Of a stretch of 64,000 bases of DNA, positions 7,222-15,762 are shown piece by piece. The position numbers and the translations under genes were made by a program. Source of the stretch: Rapidithrix thailandica (lineage in GTDB: Bacteria > Bacteroidota > Bacteroidia > Cytophagales > Flammeovirgaceae). The notes beneath the pieces are model-generated. The model ran no database searches. It saw nothing but the letters and a program-made list of their open reading frames with translations, and was not told the DNA's origin. Position 1 is the first letter of the stretch. The number at the start of each line of letters is the position of its first letter. The DNA lies in assembly GCF_039710355.1 (NCBI RefSeq), contig NZ_JBDKWZ010000007.1, forward strand, positions 310,001-374,000. Direction: 5' to 3'.

Positions 7222-9291
7222 ATGCAAGATTCTGTTATTACGGAGAAGGATTTACAGGTGGTAGAACGGGCTGCGGATAACATCCGGATATTGTCAGCAG
7301 CAATGGTTGAAAAAGCCAAATCCGGACATCCCGGAGGCGCGATGGGTGGTGCGGATTTCATCAATATTCTGTTTACAGAATTTCTGAAATTTGACCCTAA
7401 AGATCCAAAATGGGCGTTCCGCGACCGATTTTTCCTTGACCCCGGGCATATGTCCCCTATGTTGTACTCTCAGCTGTTCCTTACGGGCAATTACAGCATA
7501 GAGGATTTGAAAAACTTCCGTCAGTGGGGCAGCCCTACTCCCGGACACCCTGAAATAGACCAAGCCAGAGGGGTGGAAAATACTTCAGGACCCTTGGGAC
7601 AAGGTCATACTTTTGCCGTTGGAGCAGCAATTGTCGAGCGCTTTTTGGCCGAACGCTTTGGCGAATGGACCGCTCACAAAACCTACGCGTTCATCTCTGA
7701 CGGTGGAATCCAAGAGGAAATTTCTCAGGGAGCCGGACGGATTGCCGGGTTCTTAGGACTGAGCAACCTGGTCATGTTCTATGACTCCAATGACATTCAG
7801 CTTTCTACGGAAACAGACGAAGTCACAACAGAAGATACTGCTAAAAAATACGAGGCATGGGGGTGGAAAACCATTACTATCAATGGTAATGACCAACATG
7901 AAATCCGGGCTGCGCTGAAAGAAGCCATTGCCGAAACGGAAAAACCTACGTTGATCATCGGAAAAACCACCATGGGTAAAGGTGCCATCACCGAATCCGG
8001 CGAATCTTTCGAGCGCAAGGTATCTACACACGGCCAGCCTTTGAGCAAGGCAGGAGCTTCAATCCCAGAAACCATCAAAAACTTGGGGGGAGATGTGGAA
8101 GACCCCTTCAAAGTATTTGAAGATGTAGCCAGCTATTACGAAACTGTATTGGCGGAAAAAGCCAAAGCGGCTGCACAACGTAAAGAGGAGCAAGCTCAGT
8201 GGGAAAAAGAAAACCCTGCTTTGGCCGCTAAATTGACAAAATTCTTCTCCGGAGAGGCTCCTGAGTTGGACTACAGCCAAATCGAGCAAAAGGCCGGTAT
8301 AGCTACCCGTGCCGCATCTGCTACCGTATTAGGTTTCTTTGCGGAAAATGTTGAAAATATGATTGTCACTTCTGCCGACTTGTGTAACAGTGACAAAACC
8401 GATGGCTTCCTGAAAAAATCAAAAGCCTTTGCCAAAGGGGATTTCTCCGGAGCCTTCTTACAATCCGGTGTATCTGAATTAACCATGGCTGCCATTTGTA
8501 ACGGAATGGCCTTGCATGGAGGAGTCATTCCTGTCTGTGGTACTTTCTTTGCCTTCTCAGACTATATGAAGCCTGCCATCCGACTGGCTGCCTTGATGGA
8601 ACTTCCTGTAAAATACATCTGGACACACGATGCTTTCCGCGTTGGAGAGGATGGACCTACCCACCAACCCGTGGAACAAGAAGCACAAATCCGTCTGTTG
8701 GAGCATTTGAAAAATCACTCCGGACAAAACAGTTTCTTAGCTTTGCGTCCGGCTGATGCTCAAGAAACTACCATTGCCTGGAAAATGGCCTTGGATAATG
8801 TGAAGACACCAACCGGTTTGATTCTTTCCAGACAAAATATCAATGATCTCCCGGCCTCCGCCTCTCGCTTTGAAGAAGCCAAAGGTGCGGAAAAAGGAGC
8901 CTATATTGTACAGGATACAGAAGGACAAGCGGATATCATTTTGGTAGCTAATGGTTCCGAAGTAGCTACTCTGATTGATGGCGCTCAAAAACTTACGGAA
9001 GAAAAAGGCTTAAAAGTACGCGTGGTTTCAGCTATTTCCGAAGGACTTTTCAGAGCACAAAGCCGTGAGTACCAAGAGCAGGTATTACCTGGCAACTTAC
9101 CGATTCTTGGCTTAACGGCAGGATTACCGGTTACCCTTCAAGGTTTGGTAGGGCCTTTCGGTAAAGTGATTGGTTTGGATCACTTCGGCTATTCGGCACC
9201 TTATACCGTACTGGACGAGAAGTTTGGCTATACTAAAGAAAATGTATTCAATCAGGCTATTGCCTATTTGGATGCCTTCAACAGCAAATAA
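7222..9291 (+). CDS. tkt: Transketolase
   Basis: The 689-residue protein is a full-length single-chain transketolase of the pentose phosphate pathway, which transfers two-carbon ketol units using thiamine diphosphate. The N-terminal half shows AKSGHPGGAMGGADF, then LDPGHMSPMLYS, GPLGQGH and FISDGGIQEEISQG followed by YDSNDIQ, the ThDP/metal-binding region. The pyrimidine domain follows (SADLCNSDKTDGF, then GVSELTMAAICNGMALHGG) and the C-terminal domain ends the protein. It is monocistronic: a strong terminator follows directly and separates it from folB. Confidence 0.97.
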   Translation: MQDSVITEKDLQVVERAADNIRILSAAMVEKAKSGHPGGAMGGADFINILFTEFLKFDPKDPKWAFRDRFFLDPGHMSPMLYSQLFLTGNYSIEDLKNFRQWGSPTPGHPEIDQARGVENTSGPLGQGHTFAVGAAIVERFLAERFGEWTAHKTYAFISDGGIQEEISQGAGRIAGFLGLSNLVMFYDSNDIQLSTETDEVTTEDTAKKYEAWGWKTITINGNDQHEIRAALKEAIAETEKPTLIIGKTTMGKGAITESGESFERKVSTHGQPLSKAGASIPETIKNLGGDVEDPFKVFEDVASYYETVLAEKAKAAAQRKEEQAQWEKENPALAAKLTKFFSGEAPELDYSQIEQKAGIATRAASATVLGFFAENVENMIVTSADLCNSDKTDGFLKKSKAFAKGDFSGAFLQSGVSELTMAAICNGMALHGGVIPVCGTFFAFSDYMKPAIRLAALMELPVKYIWTHDAFRVGEDGPTHQPVEQEAQIRLLEHLKNHSGQNSFLALRPADAQETTIAWKMALDNVKTPTGLILSRQNINDLPASASRFEEAKGAEKGAYIVQDTEGQADIILVANGSEVATLIDGAQKLTEEKGLKVRVVSAISEGLFRAQSREYQEQVLPGNLPILGLTAGLPVTLQGLVGPFGKVIGLDHFGYSAPYTVLDEKFGYTKENVFNQAIAYLDAFNSK

Positions 9292-9310
9292 TTCAAACAT
9301 TTTCAGAGAT

Positions 9311-9348
9311 AAAAAGCCTGTATACCGAGTGTATGCAGGCTTTTTTTT
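9311..9348 (+). terminator. Rho-independent terminator of transketolase
   Basis: AAAAAGCCTG-TATAC pairs with GTAT-GCAGGCTTTTT (one mismatch) with a short loop and eight T residues. It starts 19 bp after the stop codon. Confidence 0.9.
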
Positions 9349-9355
9349 AGCTTTG
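9348..9355 (+). promoter_or_regulatory. -7 promoter box for folB
   Basis: TAGCTTTG fits TAnnTTTG and begins at the last T of the preceding terminator, 57 bp before the folB start codon. It gives folB its own promoter although a consensus -33 TTG is not at the usual spacing. Confidence 0.4.
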
Positions 9356-9404
9356 CAAGCATCAAGGGCAAGCCTTGTGTACTGCTGCATAACCTGAGAA
9401 AGAC

Positions 9405-9770
9405 ATGATTAAGATAGCTTTAAAAGGATTAGAGTTTTATGCCTACCACGGCTTTTATGAAGAAGAGCGGAAAATGGGCAACCGCTTTGAAGTGGATATG
9501 ACCGTATGGGCGGCCGTAGGAGATATTACCGTCTTTGAAGAAGACAACCACTTGGACTATACGGTAAATTATGAGGAGATCCACCGTATTATCAGTAAAG
9601 TAATGAGCACACCCACCATGTTATTGGAAACGTTAGCCAGTCGTATTCTAAAGGGAGTGTTGCACGAACTGCCCAAAATTCACAAAGCAGAAGTGACCGT
9701 CAAAAAAATGAACCCTCCCCTCGGGGGCGTCACTCACCATGTAGAAGTAACCATGGGGCAATCCCGGTGA
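9405..9770 (+). CDS. folB: Dihydroneopterin aldolase
   Basis: The 121-residue product matches the full length of FolB, which converts dihydroneopterin to 6-hydroxymethyl-dihydropterin in folate synthesis in the cytoplasm. Visible features are LKGLEFYAYHGFYEEERKMG near the start, the substrate glutamate region LDYTVNYEEI, LLETLASRI with the conserved glutamate, and the lysine region AEVTVKKMNPPLGG. It stands alone between a terminator and a structured intergenic region. folC, which acts later in the same pathway, lies 44 kb away on the other strand. Confidence 0.95.
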   Translation: MIKIALKGLEFYAYHGFYEEERKMGNRFEVDMTVWAAVGDITVFEEDNHLDYTVNYEEIHRIISKVMSTPTMLLETLASRILKGVLHELPKIHKAEVTVKKMNPPLGGVTHHVEVTMGQSR

Positions 9771-9844
9771 ATTTCGGAGACTGAATGCCGGCTTCATCAG
9801 GGTCATTTGCCAAGCTTCTTCCAAGTAGAAAAAGGACGTAACAC

Positions 9845-9918
9845 TGCAAACCCTGCAAAAACCTGCAATATGATTGCAGGTTTACCCCTAGGACCCTTGC
9901 AATTCCTTTGGGTTTGCA
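9845..9918 (+). other. Predicted structured region upstream of the symporter gene
   Basis: A perfect 9-bp outer stem (TGCAAACCC at 9845-9853 with GGGTTTGCA at 9910-9918) encloses an 11-bp perfect hairpin (AAACCTGCAAT / ATTGCAGGTTT, loop ATG, 9859-9883) and a possible weaker helix (AGGA/TCCT). It lies 75 bp after folB and about 210 bp before the symporter start codon, in a 360-bp gap without genes. It could be a folB 3' structure, a leader element or an unknown small RNA. Confidence 0.4.
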
Positions 9919-10130
9919 TTATAAACATCGCAACAAAACCTGAAGAATATTGAAAATTTAACAAGGAATTAATTTAATTTTAATAAATTTAAAAATTAAA
10001 ATCTTGTCTATCAAATACTTACAAAGCCTTCTTTGATTTTACCCTTCTCCCGTTGCCCTATATTAGGATTTATGTTATATCTTCAGGCTCAAAATTTCAC
10101 ATTCCTAAAGCTTACAATAAAATAGTAATT

Positions 10131-11939
10131 ATGATTTTAGAAGCAATCGACTGGACGATCATTGGTATCTTCTTCGTGATTGTGCTGAGTATTGGATGGA
10201 TTGCATCCAAAACCGCAGGAAAAGATACCTCCGAATATTTTTTAGGAGGCCGGGGCATGCCTTGGTGGCTATTGGGTATTTCGATGGTAGCTTGTACGTT
10301 CTCAGCCGACACACCTAACCTGGTAACAGGTATGGTACGGGAAAACGGGGTCGCCAAAAACTGGGCCTGGTGGGCCTTTCTGATCACCGGTATGGTGACC
10401 GTATTTATTTATGCCCGTTTGTGGAGAAGGTCGAATGTTATGACAGACCTGGAATTTTACGAACTTCGCTACGGAGGAAAACTCGCTTCTTTCCTCAGAG
10501 GCTTCCGGGCGATTTATTTGGGTATCTTTTTTAACTGCCTGATTATGGGAACCGTGACCCTGGCAGCTATTAAAATAGGTGGCGTGATGTTGGGACTTCC
10601 CCCTTGGGTAGTTGTAGTAGGCGCTTCTATTGTGGTCGTGATCTATGCAGCGCTGGGAGGAATCAAAGGTGTGATCTGGGCCGATTTCTTTCAGTACGGC
10701 ATTGCGATGTTCGGTGCGGTGTACGCAGCCTATGTAGCCATAAGCCAACCGGAAATCGGAAGTTTAACGGCACTCTTGGAACATGAAAAGGTAAAAGCCA
10801 GCCTGGATGTTATCCCGGATTTCGGGAACCCTTCCGTATATATCCCTTTATTGATTATTCCTGTAGCCGTTCAATGGTGGTCTGTATGGTACCCTGGTGC
10901 CGAACCTGGCGGGGGAGGATATATTGCTCAAAGGATGCTTTCGGCCAAGGATGAAAAGAACGCGATCGGAGCCACTTTACTCTTTAACTTTGCTCACTAT
11001 GCATTAAGACCATGGCCGTGGATCATCGTAGCCTTGGCTTCAATGATTATCTATCCCGACCTGGATTCCATCAAAGCTGAATTCCCTAACATTGCAGAAG
11101 AATACTTAAAAGATGATATTGCTTACCCGGTAATGCTCTCCAAGTTAGGTTCCGGATGGTTAGGTTTGGTAGTAGCCTCTATCATTGCCGCTTATATGTC
11201 CACCATCGGTACTCACCTCAACTGGGGATCTTCGTATTTTGTCAATGATTTTTACAGAAGGTTTATCAATCAAAAGAGTTCCGAAAAAGAATTGGTGAAC
11301 ATGGGCCGGATCACGACTGTCGTTCTGATGGTATTTGCCGGTACTCTTTCCCTCACCATTCTGGACAATGCCACCCAGGCATTTAATATCCTATTATTAT
11401 CCGGTGCGGGCTCCGGAGCTATCTACCTATTAAGATGGTTCTGGTGGAGAATCAACGCTCTTACCGAAATTGTCGCCATGATTGTCGCTACCGTAGTGGC
11501 GTTCTTGTTGGTATTAGGCATTGAAGATGAAGAAATGGCCACCGCAGTCTTGGATGGTTTTACCGTGAAGTTGTTGATCACTGTAGCCGTAGTAACGGTT
11601 TCTTGGATATTAACAGCCTTACTCACCAAACCGGAGGATAAAGAGGTATTGCGTAAATTCTACAAGGTGTGTCACCCTGGCGGACCTGGTTGGAAAAGAG
11701 TCATTGAAGAGGCCAAAGCAGAAGGTTTGGATATTGAAGGAAGTGAAAAAGGAAAAGCCTGGGAAATGCCTTTGCAAATTTTGCTGGTATTCTTAGGTTG
11801 TGCCGCCATCTATTCTTCCCTTTTCTCTATCGGTAACTTTGTCTATGGAAATATTTATCCCGGCTTGGGCTTAGGCGCAGTGGCAATAGTCTCTACCTTC
11901 CTTTTATTTGGAAATTTGAAAAAATTACGAATGAATTAA
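10131..11939 (+). CDS. Sodium:solute symporter family transporter
   Basis: From the ATG at 10131 the product has 602 residues and about 13-14 hydrophobic segments, as in the SSS/SLC5 family. It begins MILEAIDWTIIGIFFVIVLS and has the hallmark sequences EYFLGGRGMPWWLLGISMVA (residues about 27-46) and GGIKGVIWADFFQYGI near 178. These proteins import sugars, amino acids or other solutes with sodium; the substrate here is not evident. A longer reading frame begins with a TTG at 10053 but adds residues unlike a membrane-protein N-terminus. A strong terminator follows. Confidence 0.92.
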   Translation: MILEAIDWTIIGIFFVIVLSIGWIASKTAGKDTSEYFLGGRGMPWWLLGISMVACTFSADTPNLVTGMVRENGVAKNWAWWAFLITGMVTVFIYARLWRRSNVMTDLEFYELRYGGKLASFLRGFRAIYLGIFFNCLIMGTVTLAAIKIGGVMLGLPPWVVVVGASIVVVIYAALGGIKGVIWADFFQYGIAMFGAVYAAYVAISQPEIGSLTALLEHEKVKASLDVIPDFGNPSVYIPLLIIPVAVQWWSVWYPGAEPGGGGYIAQRMLSAKDEKNAIGATLLFNFAHYALRPWPWIIVALASMIIYPDLDSIKAEFPNIAEEYLKDDIAYPVMLSKLGSGWLGLVVASIIAAYMSTIGTHLNWGSSYFVNDFYRRFINQKSSEKELVNMGRITTVVLMVFAGTLSLTILDNATQAFNILLLSGAGSGAIYLLRWFWWRINALTEIVAMIVATVVAFLLVLGIEDEEMATAVLDGFTVKLLITVAVVTVSWILTALLTKPEDKEVLRKFYKVCHPGGPGWKRVIEEAKAEGLDIEGSEKGKAWEMPLQILLVFLGCAAIYSSLFSIGNFVYGNIYPGLGLGAVAIVSTFLLFGNLKKLRMN

Positions 11940-11969
11940 TCCATTATTCCTAAAATAAGTACACTATGG

Positions 11970-12003
11970 GCCGCAGGAAACCTTTTCACCTGCGGCTTTT
12001 TTT
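11970..12003 (+). terminator. Rho-independent terminator of the symporter gene
   Basis: GCCGCAGG pairs with CCTGCGGC across an 11-nt loop and is followed by seven T residues, 30 bp after the stop codon. Confidence 0.9.
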
Positions 12004-12160
12004 ATACCGGTTTTTCAGTTGAAATTCTTGCAAATCTTTTGATGAAAGCGACCTTTGTTTCCTCATGAATTACCGAGTCCTCAATAATACTCTGCCACAC
12101 TCTACACACCGGAAGGCAGGGATTCTATTGTGTTTCAATGAAAGAGATAAAAAGAATCAT

Positions 12161-12212
12161 ATATTCAAAAAAGCCTTCCGGAACATGGGCTCCGGAAGGC
12201 TTTTTTGAATAT
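12161..12212 (-). terminator. Long perfect hairpin, terminator of the PgeF gene
   Basis: A perfect 22-bp inverted repeat (arms 12161-12182 and 12191-12212, core AAAAAAGCCTTCCGGA) encloses an 8-nt loop. A and T runs flank the GC core on both sides, so it can work in both directions. It lies 67 bp past the pgeF stop codon. Confidence 0.85.
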
Positions 12213-12278
12213 TCTGTCAAGTGCAAATACTGAGGTTTTCCATCCACCAGGCTTGGGGCATTCAGGATATTACGCTAC

Positions 12279-13094
12279 TTACTCATTTACCAACATAACT
12301 CCGGCAGCAAACCGCCCGCTTCGAATGCCCAGCTTCCGGGCAGAAAAAAATGTTTGGTATTGTGTAAATGTACAAATCTCAGCTACTTCAATATGCTCTG
12401 GCAACACCCCGGCTTGTAACAGTTGTAAACGATTCGCTTCCCACAAATTCAAATATCCCTTACCCTCTTGATCCACTCGATTGACCAAACCCTCCCATGT
12501 ACCCAAGGCATTTCTCACTTCTTCAATGACTTCCGGCCCTACCTGATATACCCCTTGACAGATGGAGGGCCCTATACCTACCCGGATATCCGATGCCTGG
12601 CAACCAAAATGCAACTGCATTTGACCGATCATTTTTTGGGCAATCAACTGCACTGTACCCCGCCACCCGGCATGTACAGCGGCTACCACCCTCTTGACCG
12701 GATCGTAAAACAAGACGGGAACACAATCTGCTGAAAACACAGACAAGCAGATCCCCGGAAGATTGGTAAGCAAGCCGTCCGTAGCCTCCAAGCTATGGTT
12801 CGGTACATATGTCTGTAATACTTCTTCATTGACCAAAGCAATCGTATCCGTATGCATTTGTCTAGGAACAATCAAGCGGCTTAAAGGGATTCCGAGAGCA
12901 TGGGTTAACTTCTTCCGGTTGGCAGTTACCGTTTCACGATCATCTCCGGAATTATAACTCAGGTTCAAACTTCCGAAGGTACCCTCATTGCTAAAACCAC
13001 CCTTCCGGGTAGAGACATAATGTTTCAGTCCTTGAAAGGCCGAGAGGTTTTCGAAACTATAAAGAGGTAATTGCCCTATTTCTTTCCGGTACAT
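12279..13094 (-). CDS. pgeF: Peptidoglycan editing factor PgeF (polyphenol oxidase/laccase-domain family)
   Basis: The 271-residue protein has the YfiH/PgeF signature: FSADCVPVLFYDP with the catalytic cysteine (near residue 124) and VAAVHAGWRGTVQ with the conserved histidine and HAGWRG motif near 140. SNEGTFGSLNLSYNSGDD near 35 is the usual N-terminal motif. E. coli PgeF removes wrongly incorporated amino acids from cell-wall precursors, and human FAMIN shares the fold. It ends upstream of a long hairpin. The acyltransferase gene lies 7 bp beyond its start, so the two are probably co-transcribed. Confidence 0.92.
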   Translation of the reverse strand: MYRKEIGQLPLYSFENLSAFQGLKHYVSTRKGGFSNEGTFGSLNLSYNSGDDRETVTANRKKLTHALGIPLSRLIVPRQMHTDTIALVNEEVLQTYVPNHSLEATDGLLTNLPGICLSVFSADCVPVLFYDPVKRVVAAVHAGWRGTVQLIAQKMIGQMQLHFGCQASDIRVGIGPSICQGVYQVGPEVIEEVRNALGTWEGLVNRVDQEGKGYLNLWEANRLQLLQAGVLPEHIEVAEICTFTQYQTFFSARKLGIRSGRFAAGVMLVNE

Positions 13095-13101
13095 AAATTT
13101 A

Positions 13102-13974
13102 TCAGTTATTATCCACGGGTTCTACTTCCTCCCGGGTATATTTCCAACGCTTATGCGACCATAACCAAGGAGAGGGATCTCTTAAAATTTGCCGCTCGGT
13201 AGCTTCCACATATTTATCCATGATTACCGTAGTGGTTTTGGTATACGGAGGTTCGGCTAACAACTCCGAACGCATCTCGTAATACCCCCTTTGGGTTCGT
13301 TTGATATTCAAGAAAAAAACAGGGGTTTTTAAAATTTTGGCCATCCGGTCGGCTCCGGTAAAAAAGGCCGTTTCCCGGTGTAAAAAATCTTTCCAGTACC
13401 GTTCCGATTTCGCACTTCTTTGGGGTAACTGGTCCGCATTAATCACAATAGCCCGCTGCTTTCTGGCAGATCGTAACATAGACATCATGGAGGTATCTTT
13501 TTCTACGGCTTCCCCTCCGAAGCGGGTTCGCATATCCAGCACCAACTTATCAAAGGTTTTATTACTCAGCTTTTGATAAATCACGGTTAAAGGAAAGGGC
13601 AGGTTGACACTCAAGGAAAGTAATCCCCACTCCCAATTTATATAATGAGCAGCCAACAAGATCACCGAATCCCCGGCATCCATCACCCGCTTTAAATCGT
13701 CACAAGGTTTCCATACAAAGCGTTTTTGCAGCTCTTTTTTGCTAAAGGTGATTTCCTTGATCATCTCGATGAGAAAATCTGACAGGTACCTGTAATACTC
13801 TTTTTCTATTTGTGCCAGCTCTTTGGGCGACTTTTCCGGAAAGGAATCTTTTAAATTTTTAGCCACCACATCTCTACGGTATTTCAATACATAATACGCT
13901 ATAAAAAACAGGAAGTCTCCAATAATGTATAAAATTGGTAATGGCAACCGCGACAATACTTTCAAAAAAAACAT
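13102..13974 (-). CDS. Lysophospholipid acyltransferase family protein (LpxL/HtrB-like)
   Basis: The 290-residue product has an N-terminal membrane helix (LPILYIIGDFLFFIAYYVL), then LLAAHYINWEWGLL near residue 105 with the H(x4)E acyltransferase motif, and NADQLPQR and FFTGADRMAKILKTPVFF typical of lipid A late acyltransferases. These add secondary acyl chains to lipid A at the inner membrane; in Bacteroidota they also take part in other acylations. It lies directly upstream of pgeF with a 7-bp gap, indicating an operon. Confidence 0.88.
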   Translation of the reverse strand: MFFLKVLSRLPLPILYIIGDFLFFIAYYVLKYRRDVVAKNLKDSFPEKSPKELAQIEKEYYRYLSDFLIEMIKEITFSKKELQKRFVWKPCDDLKRVMDAGDSVILLAAHYINWEWGLLSLSVNLPFPLTVIYQKLSNKTFDKLVLDMRTRFGGEAVEKDTSMMSMLRSARKQRAIVINADQLPQRSAKSERYWKDFLHRETAFFTGADRMAKILKTPVFFLNIKRTQRGYYEMRSELLAEPPYTKTTTVIMDKYVEATERQILRDPSPWLWSHKRWKYTREEVEPVDNN

Positions 13975-14277
13975 AGATCTATTTAATAGCTTTCTTTAAC
14001 ATCTACCCGCTATGGTTCAAATTAGCCGAAAGGAATTTTCTCAAACTGTTCAACGAGAGCATACGAATCACAAAAGTAAGGGTCGCTTTACCAAAGGTAT
14101 CCAAACGACACCATGGATTCGCTCTTCTTTTGGCCGGGGCAAATTTAGAGATATTTTTCTTAGGAAGCAGAATTGTCTATTGCCTAAATCCCCAGGGCCT
14201 TTGGGAAAGGCCATCAGAAGGGTTATTTTTTGGCGACCCCTTAAATATTCTTACAGTTAAGTAGCTATCTCAACTAT
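13975..14277. other. Intergenic gap with no supported gene
   Basis: A gap of about 300 bp. An 82-codon frame on the plus strand has no domain signal and unfavourable composition. A small hairpin GGCCTTT-GGG-AAAGGCC lies at 14196-14212 without a proper T tract. Confidence 0.4.
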
Positions 14278-14658
14278 TCATGCCCACTTTTTCCTATCCA
14301 ATGGTTTTTGTGAAATAATTGCCAGTAAGGTTTCAACATGGATTCGCTTTCCGGATGGCGCTAAAGCATAAATATAGCCTTCTGTTTCCGTTGTTATTTC
14401 AAAGACAGCTTTGTCGGTTTCCAGATCGGCAATGACTTCTCCTTGAGCGACCTTTTGTCCCTCTTTGATATACCATTTTTGCAAAATGACATATTTCATT
14501 TCGGGGTTTAGTGCCGGCACCTTTACGGCTTCAATTCCCGGTTCCGTTTCCATCAAAGCATTGATTTTTTCATTGGAATACCACTCAGGCTCCCTTGTTG
14601 ATTGGGTTGGAATTTTTCCAGGCTGTTTCCACAACAATTCTTTTAGTTTTTTAAACAT
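14278..14658 (-). CDS. Stand-alone lipoyl/biotinyl attachment domain protein
   Basis: The 126-residue protein holds one domain of the biotinyl/lipoyl type: VPALNPEMKYVILQKWYIKEGQKVAQGEVIADLETDKAVFEITTETEGYIY. The ETDKA turn with its lysine (near residue 87) is the lipoylation site in E2 subunits of 2-oxoacid dehydrogenases. No catalytic or subunit-binding domain follows, so this is not a full E2. The N-terminal 45 residues are unassigned. Mobile repeat copy 4 lies 18 bp upstream of the start codon. Its protein partner is unknown. Confidence 0.75.
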   Translation of the reverse strand: MFKKLKELLWKQPGKIPTQSTREPEWYSNEKINALMETEPGIEAVKVPALNPEMKYVILQKWYIKEGQKVAQGEVIADLETDKAVFEITTETEGYIYALAPSGKRIHVETLLAIISQKPLDRKKWA

Positions 14659-14676
14659 CGTACTTATTTTAGGAAT

Positions 14677-14826
14677 GAAGAGGTTTACACGTATAGTTTT
14701 TGACCGAACATGGAATCAAAATCGGTTCATCAAGGCACTATGGCCAAAGCTATTGTTGAAAAAAGTAACACAGAGGAGGCGTTTTTGAAACATTTTTCAG
14801 GAAAAAGAAAAAGGTTAATTCACTTC
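14677..14826 (+). mobile_element. MITE-like repeat, copy 4
   Basis: A 150-bp copy from GAAGAGGTTTACACG to GGTTAATTCACTTC, with a short internal deletion between ATCAAGGCACT and GGCCAAAGC. It is flanked by an exact AAT/AAT triplet. It sits between the lipoyl-domain gene and the membrane protein gene, in the promoter region of the former. Confidence 0.82.
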
Positions 14827-14890
14827 AATAAATATACATTACTATTCATAGGCATTCACAAGGTATTTCACTGTGTACTATTCCTCAAAT

Positions 14891-15583
14891 TTAAAAGAAA
14901 GAGTTGCCGACTGCCGCTAAAAACCAAAGAGATCCGATAATTAGCGAAAGAATAAAGATTGTGCGTCCATGTTTCCGGTTTTTCTCAGAGTAACCATACA
15001 CCCGTCTGCCATCTGGTAATGTTCTTTTGAACACCATTAAATGCCAACCGATAAACAAACCGACCACTCCGCCTAACACGCTAAAAATATACCCTGCTAC
15101 AATCCAGCTTCTTTGTCCGCGAGTGGGTTGTGCCAAGGTTTTTACCCTTTCCTGTTTGAACTGTTCCAATAATTCTTCACTGATAGTGTGTCCCCGGCTT
15201 TGTAATACTTTCCAGGCGATTTGATAATCATACGCACTCCATTCGTCAGGTTTATGCAATAGCCCCCATAATTCATCATCCGAAAACTGAAACAAATAAT
15301 AATCTTTTGGCACTTCCTCCAAATTGATATGGGCTTCGTTTTTTAAAAGCTCGTTTACCTTTTCAAAATCTTCTTTTTTGAGTTTGATTTGATATTCTTT
15401 TTGAAGCCTGTTATCCGGCAAAAAGGTAATGTCAAAAGTTGGCGATTCATCACTGATTTGATAGGGGATTTTATGTTTTTTTAAAATTGCCACTACATCC
15501 TCGGTTTCATCTTGCGTATGAAATCGCCTGTAAGCCAAATATTTAGTTTCCATAGGTGGGATAATTTTAAAGTAAATGTCCAT
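14891..15583 (-). CDS. Uncharacterised protein, soluble domain plus two C-terminal membrane helices
   Basis: I do not recognise a named family with confidence. The 230-residue product has an N-terminal alpha/beta part (METKYLAYRRFHTQDETEDVVAILKKHKIPYQISDESP) that resembles DUF2007-like signal-transducing domains, a helical middle with ISEELLEQFKQERVKTL, and two membrane segments near 165-185 and 210-228. A more likely start is the ATG at 15553 (220 residues). It is preceded by a possible coding remnant on the same strand. Confidence 0.6.
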   Translation of the reverse strand: MDIYFKIIPPMETKYLAYRRFHTQDETEDVVAILKKHKIPYQISDESPTFDITFLPDNRLQKEYQIKLKKEDFEKVNELLKNEAHINLEEVPKDYYLFQFSDDELWGLLHKPDEWSAYDYQIAWKVLQSRGHTISEELLEQFKQERVKTLAQPTRGQRSWIVAGYIFSVLGGVVGLFIGWHLMVFKRTLPDGRRVYGYSEKNRKHGRTIFILSLIIGSLWFLAAVGNSFF

Positions 15584-15738
15584 AGCAAAGAGAATAGTGT
15601 ATCGGGTTCATCGCCTTGTTGAAGCGACACATAAACTTGATCGTAGGCGAAGCGCCCTTCCGTATCAATTTTATGCATTGGTTCTTCTGCCACATGGATA
15701 CTCATGGGGTATATATCATGAATAATTAAGAATAATTC

Positions 15739-15746
15739 TATTTTTG
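15739..15746 (+). promoter_or_regulatory. -7 promoter box of the ABC ATPase gene
   Basis: TATTTTTG fits TAnnTTTG and ends 16 bp before the start codon, implying a very short leader of roughly 10 nt. No matching -33 TTG was seen. Confidence 0.4.
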
Positions 15747-15762
15747 CAGCAAACAGAACCCC

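Noticed and set aside
14012..14260. 82-codon plus-strand frame in the gap after the acyltransferase gene
   Set aside because: No domain, no ribosome site and unfavourable residue composition.
14710..14940. Frames within the mobile repeat copies (for example reading VEKSNTEEAF) that look like a short conserved peptide
   Set aside because: The same repeat is broken by stops or shifted in other copies, and similarity follows the DNA repeat rather than codon positions. I read it as a non-coding mobile element.
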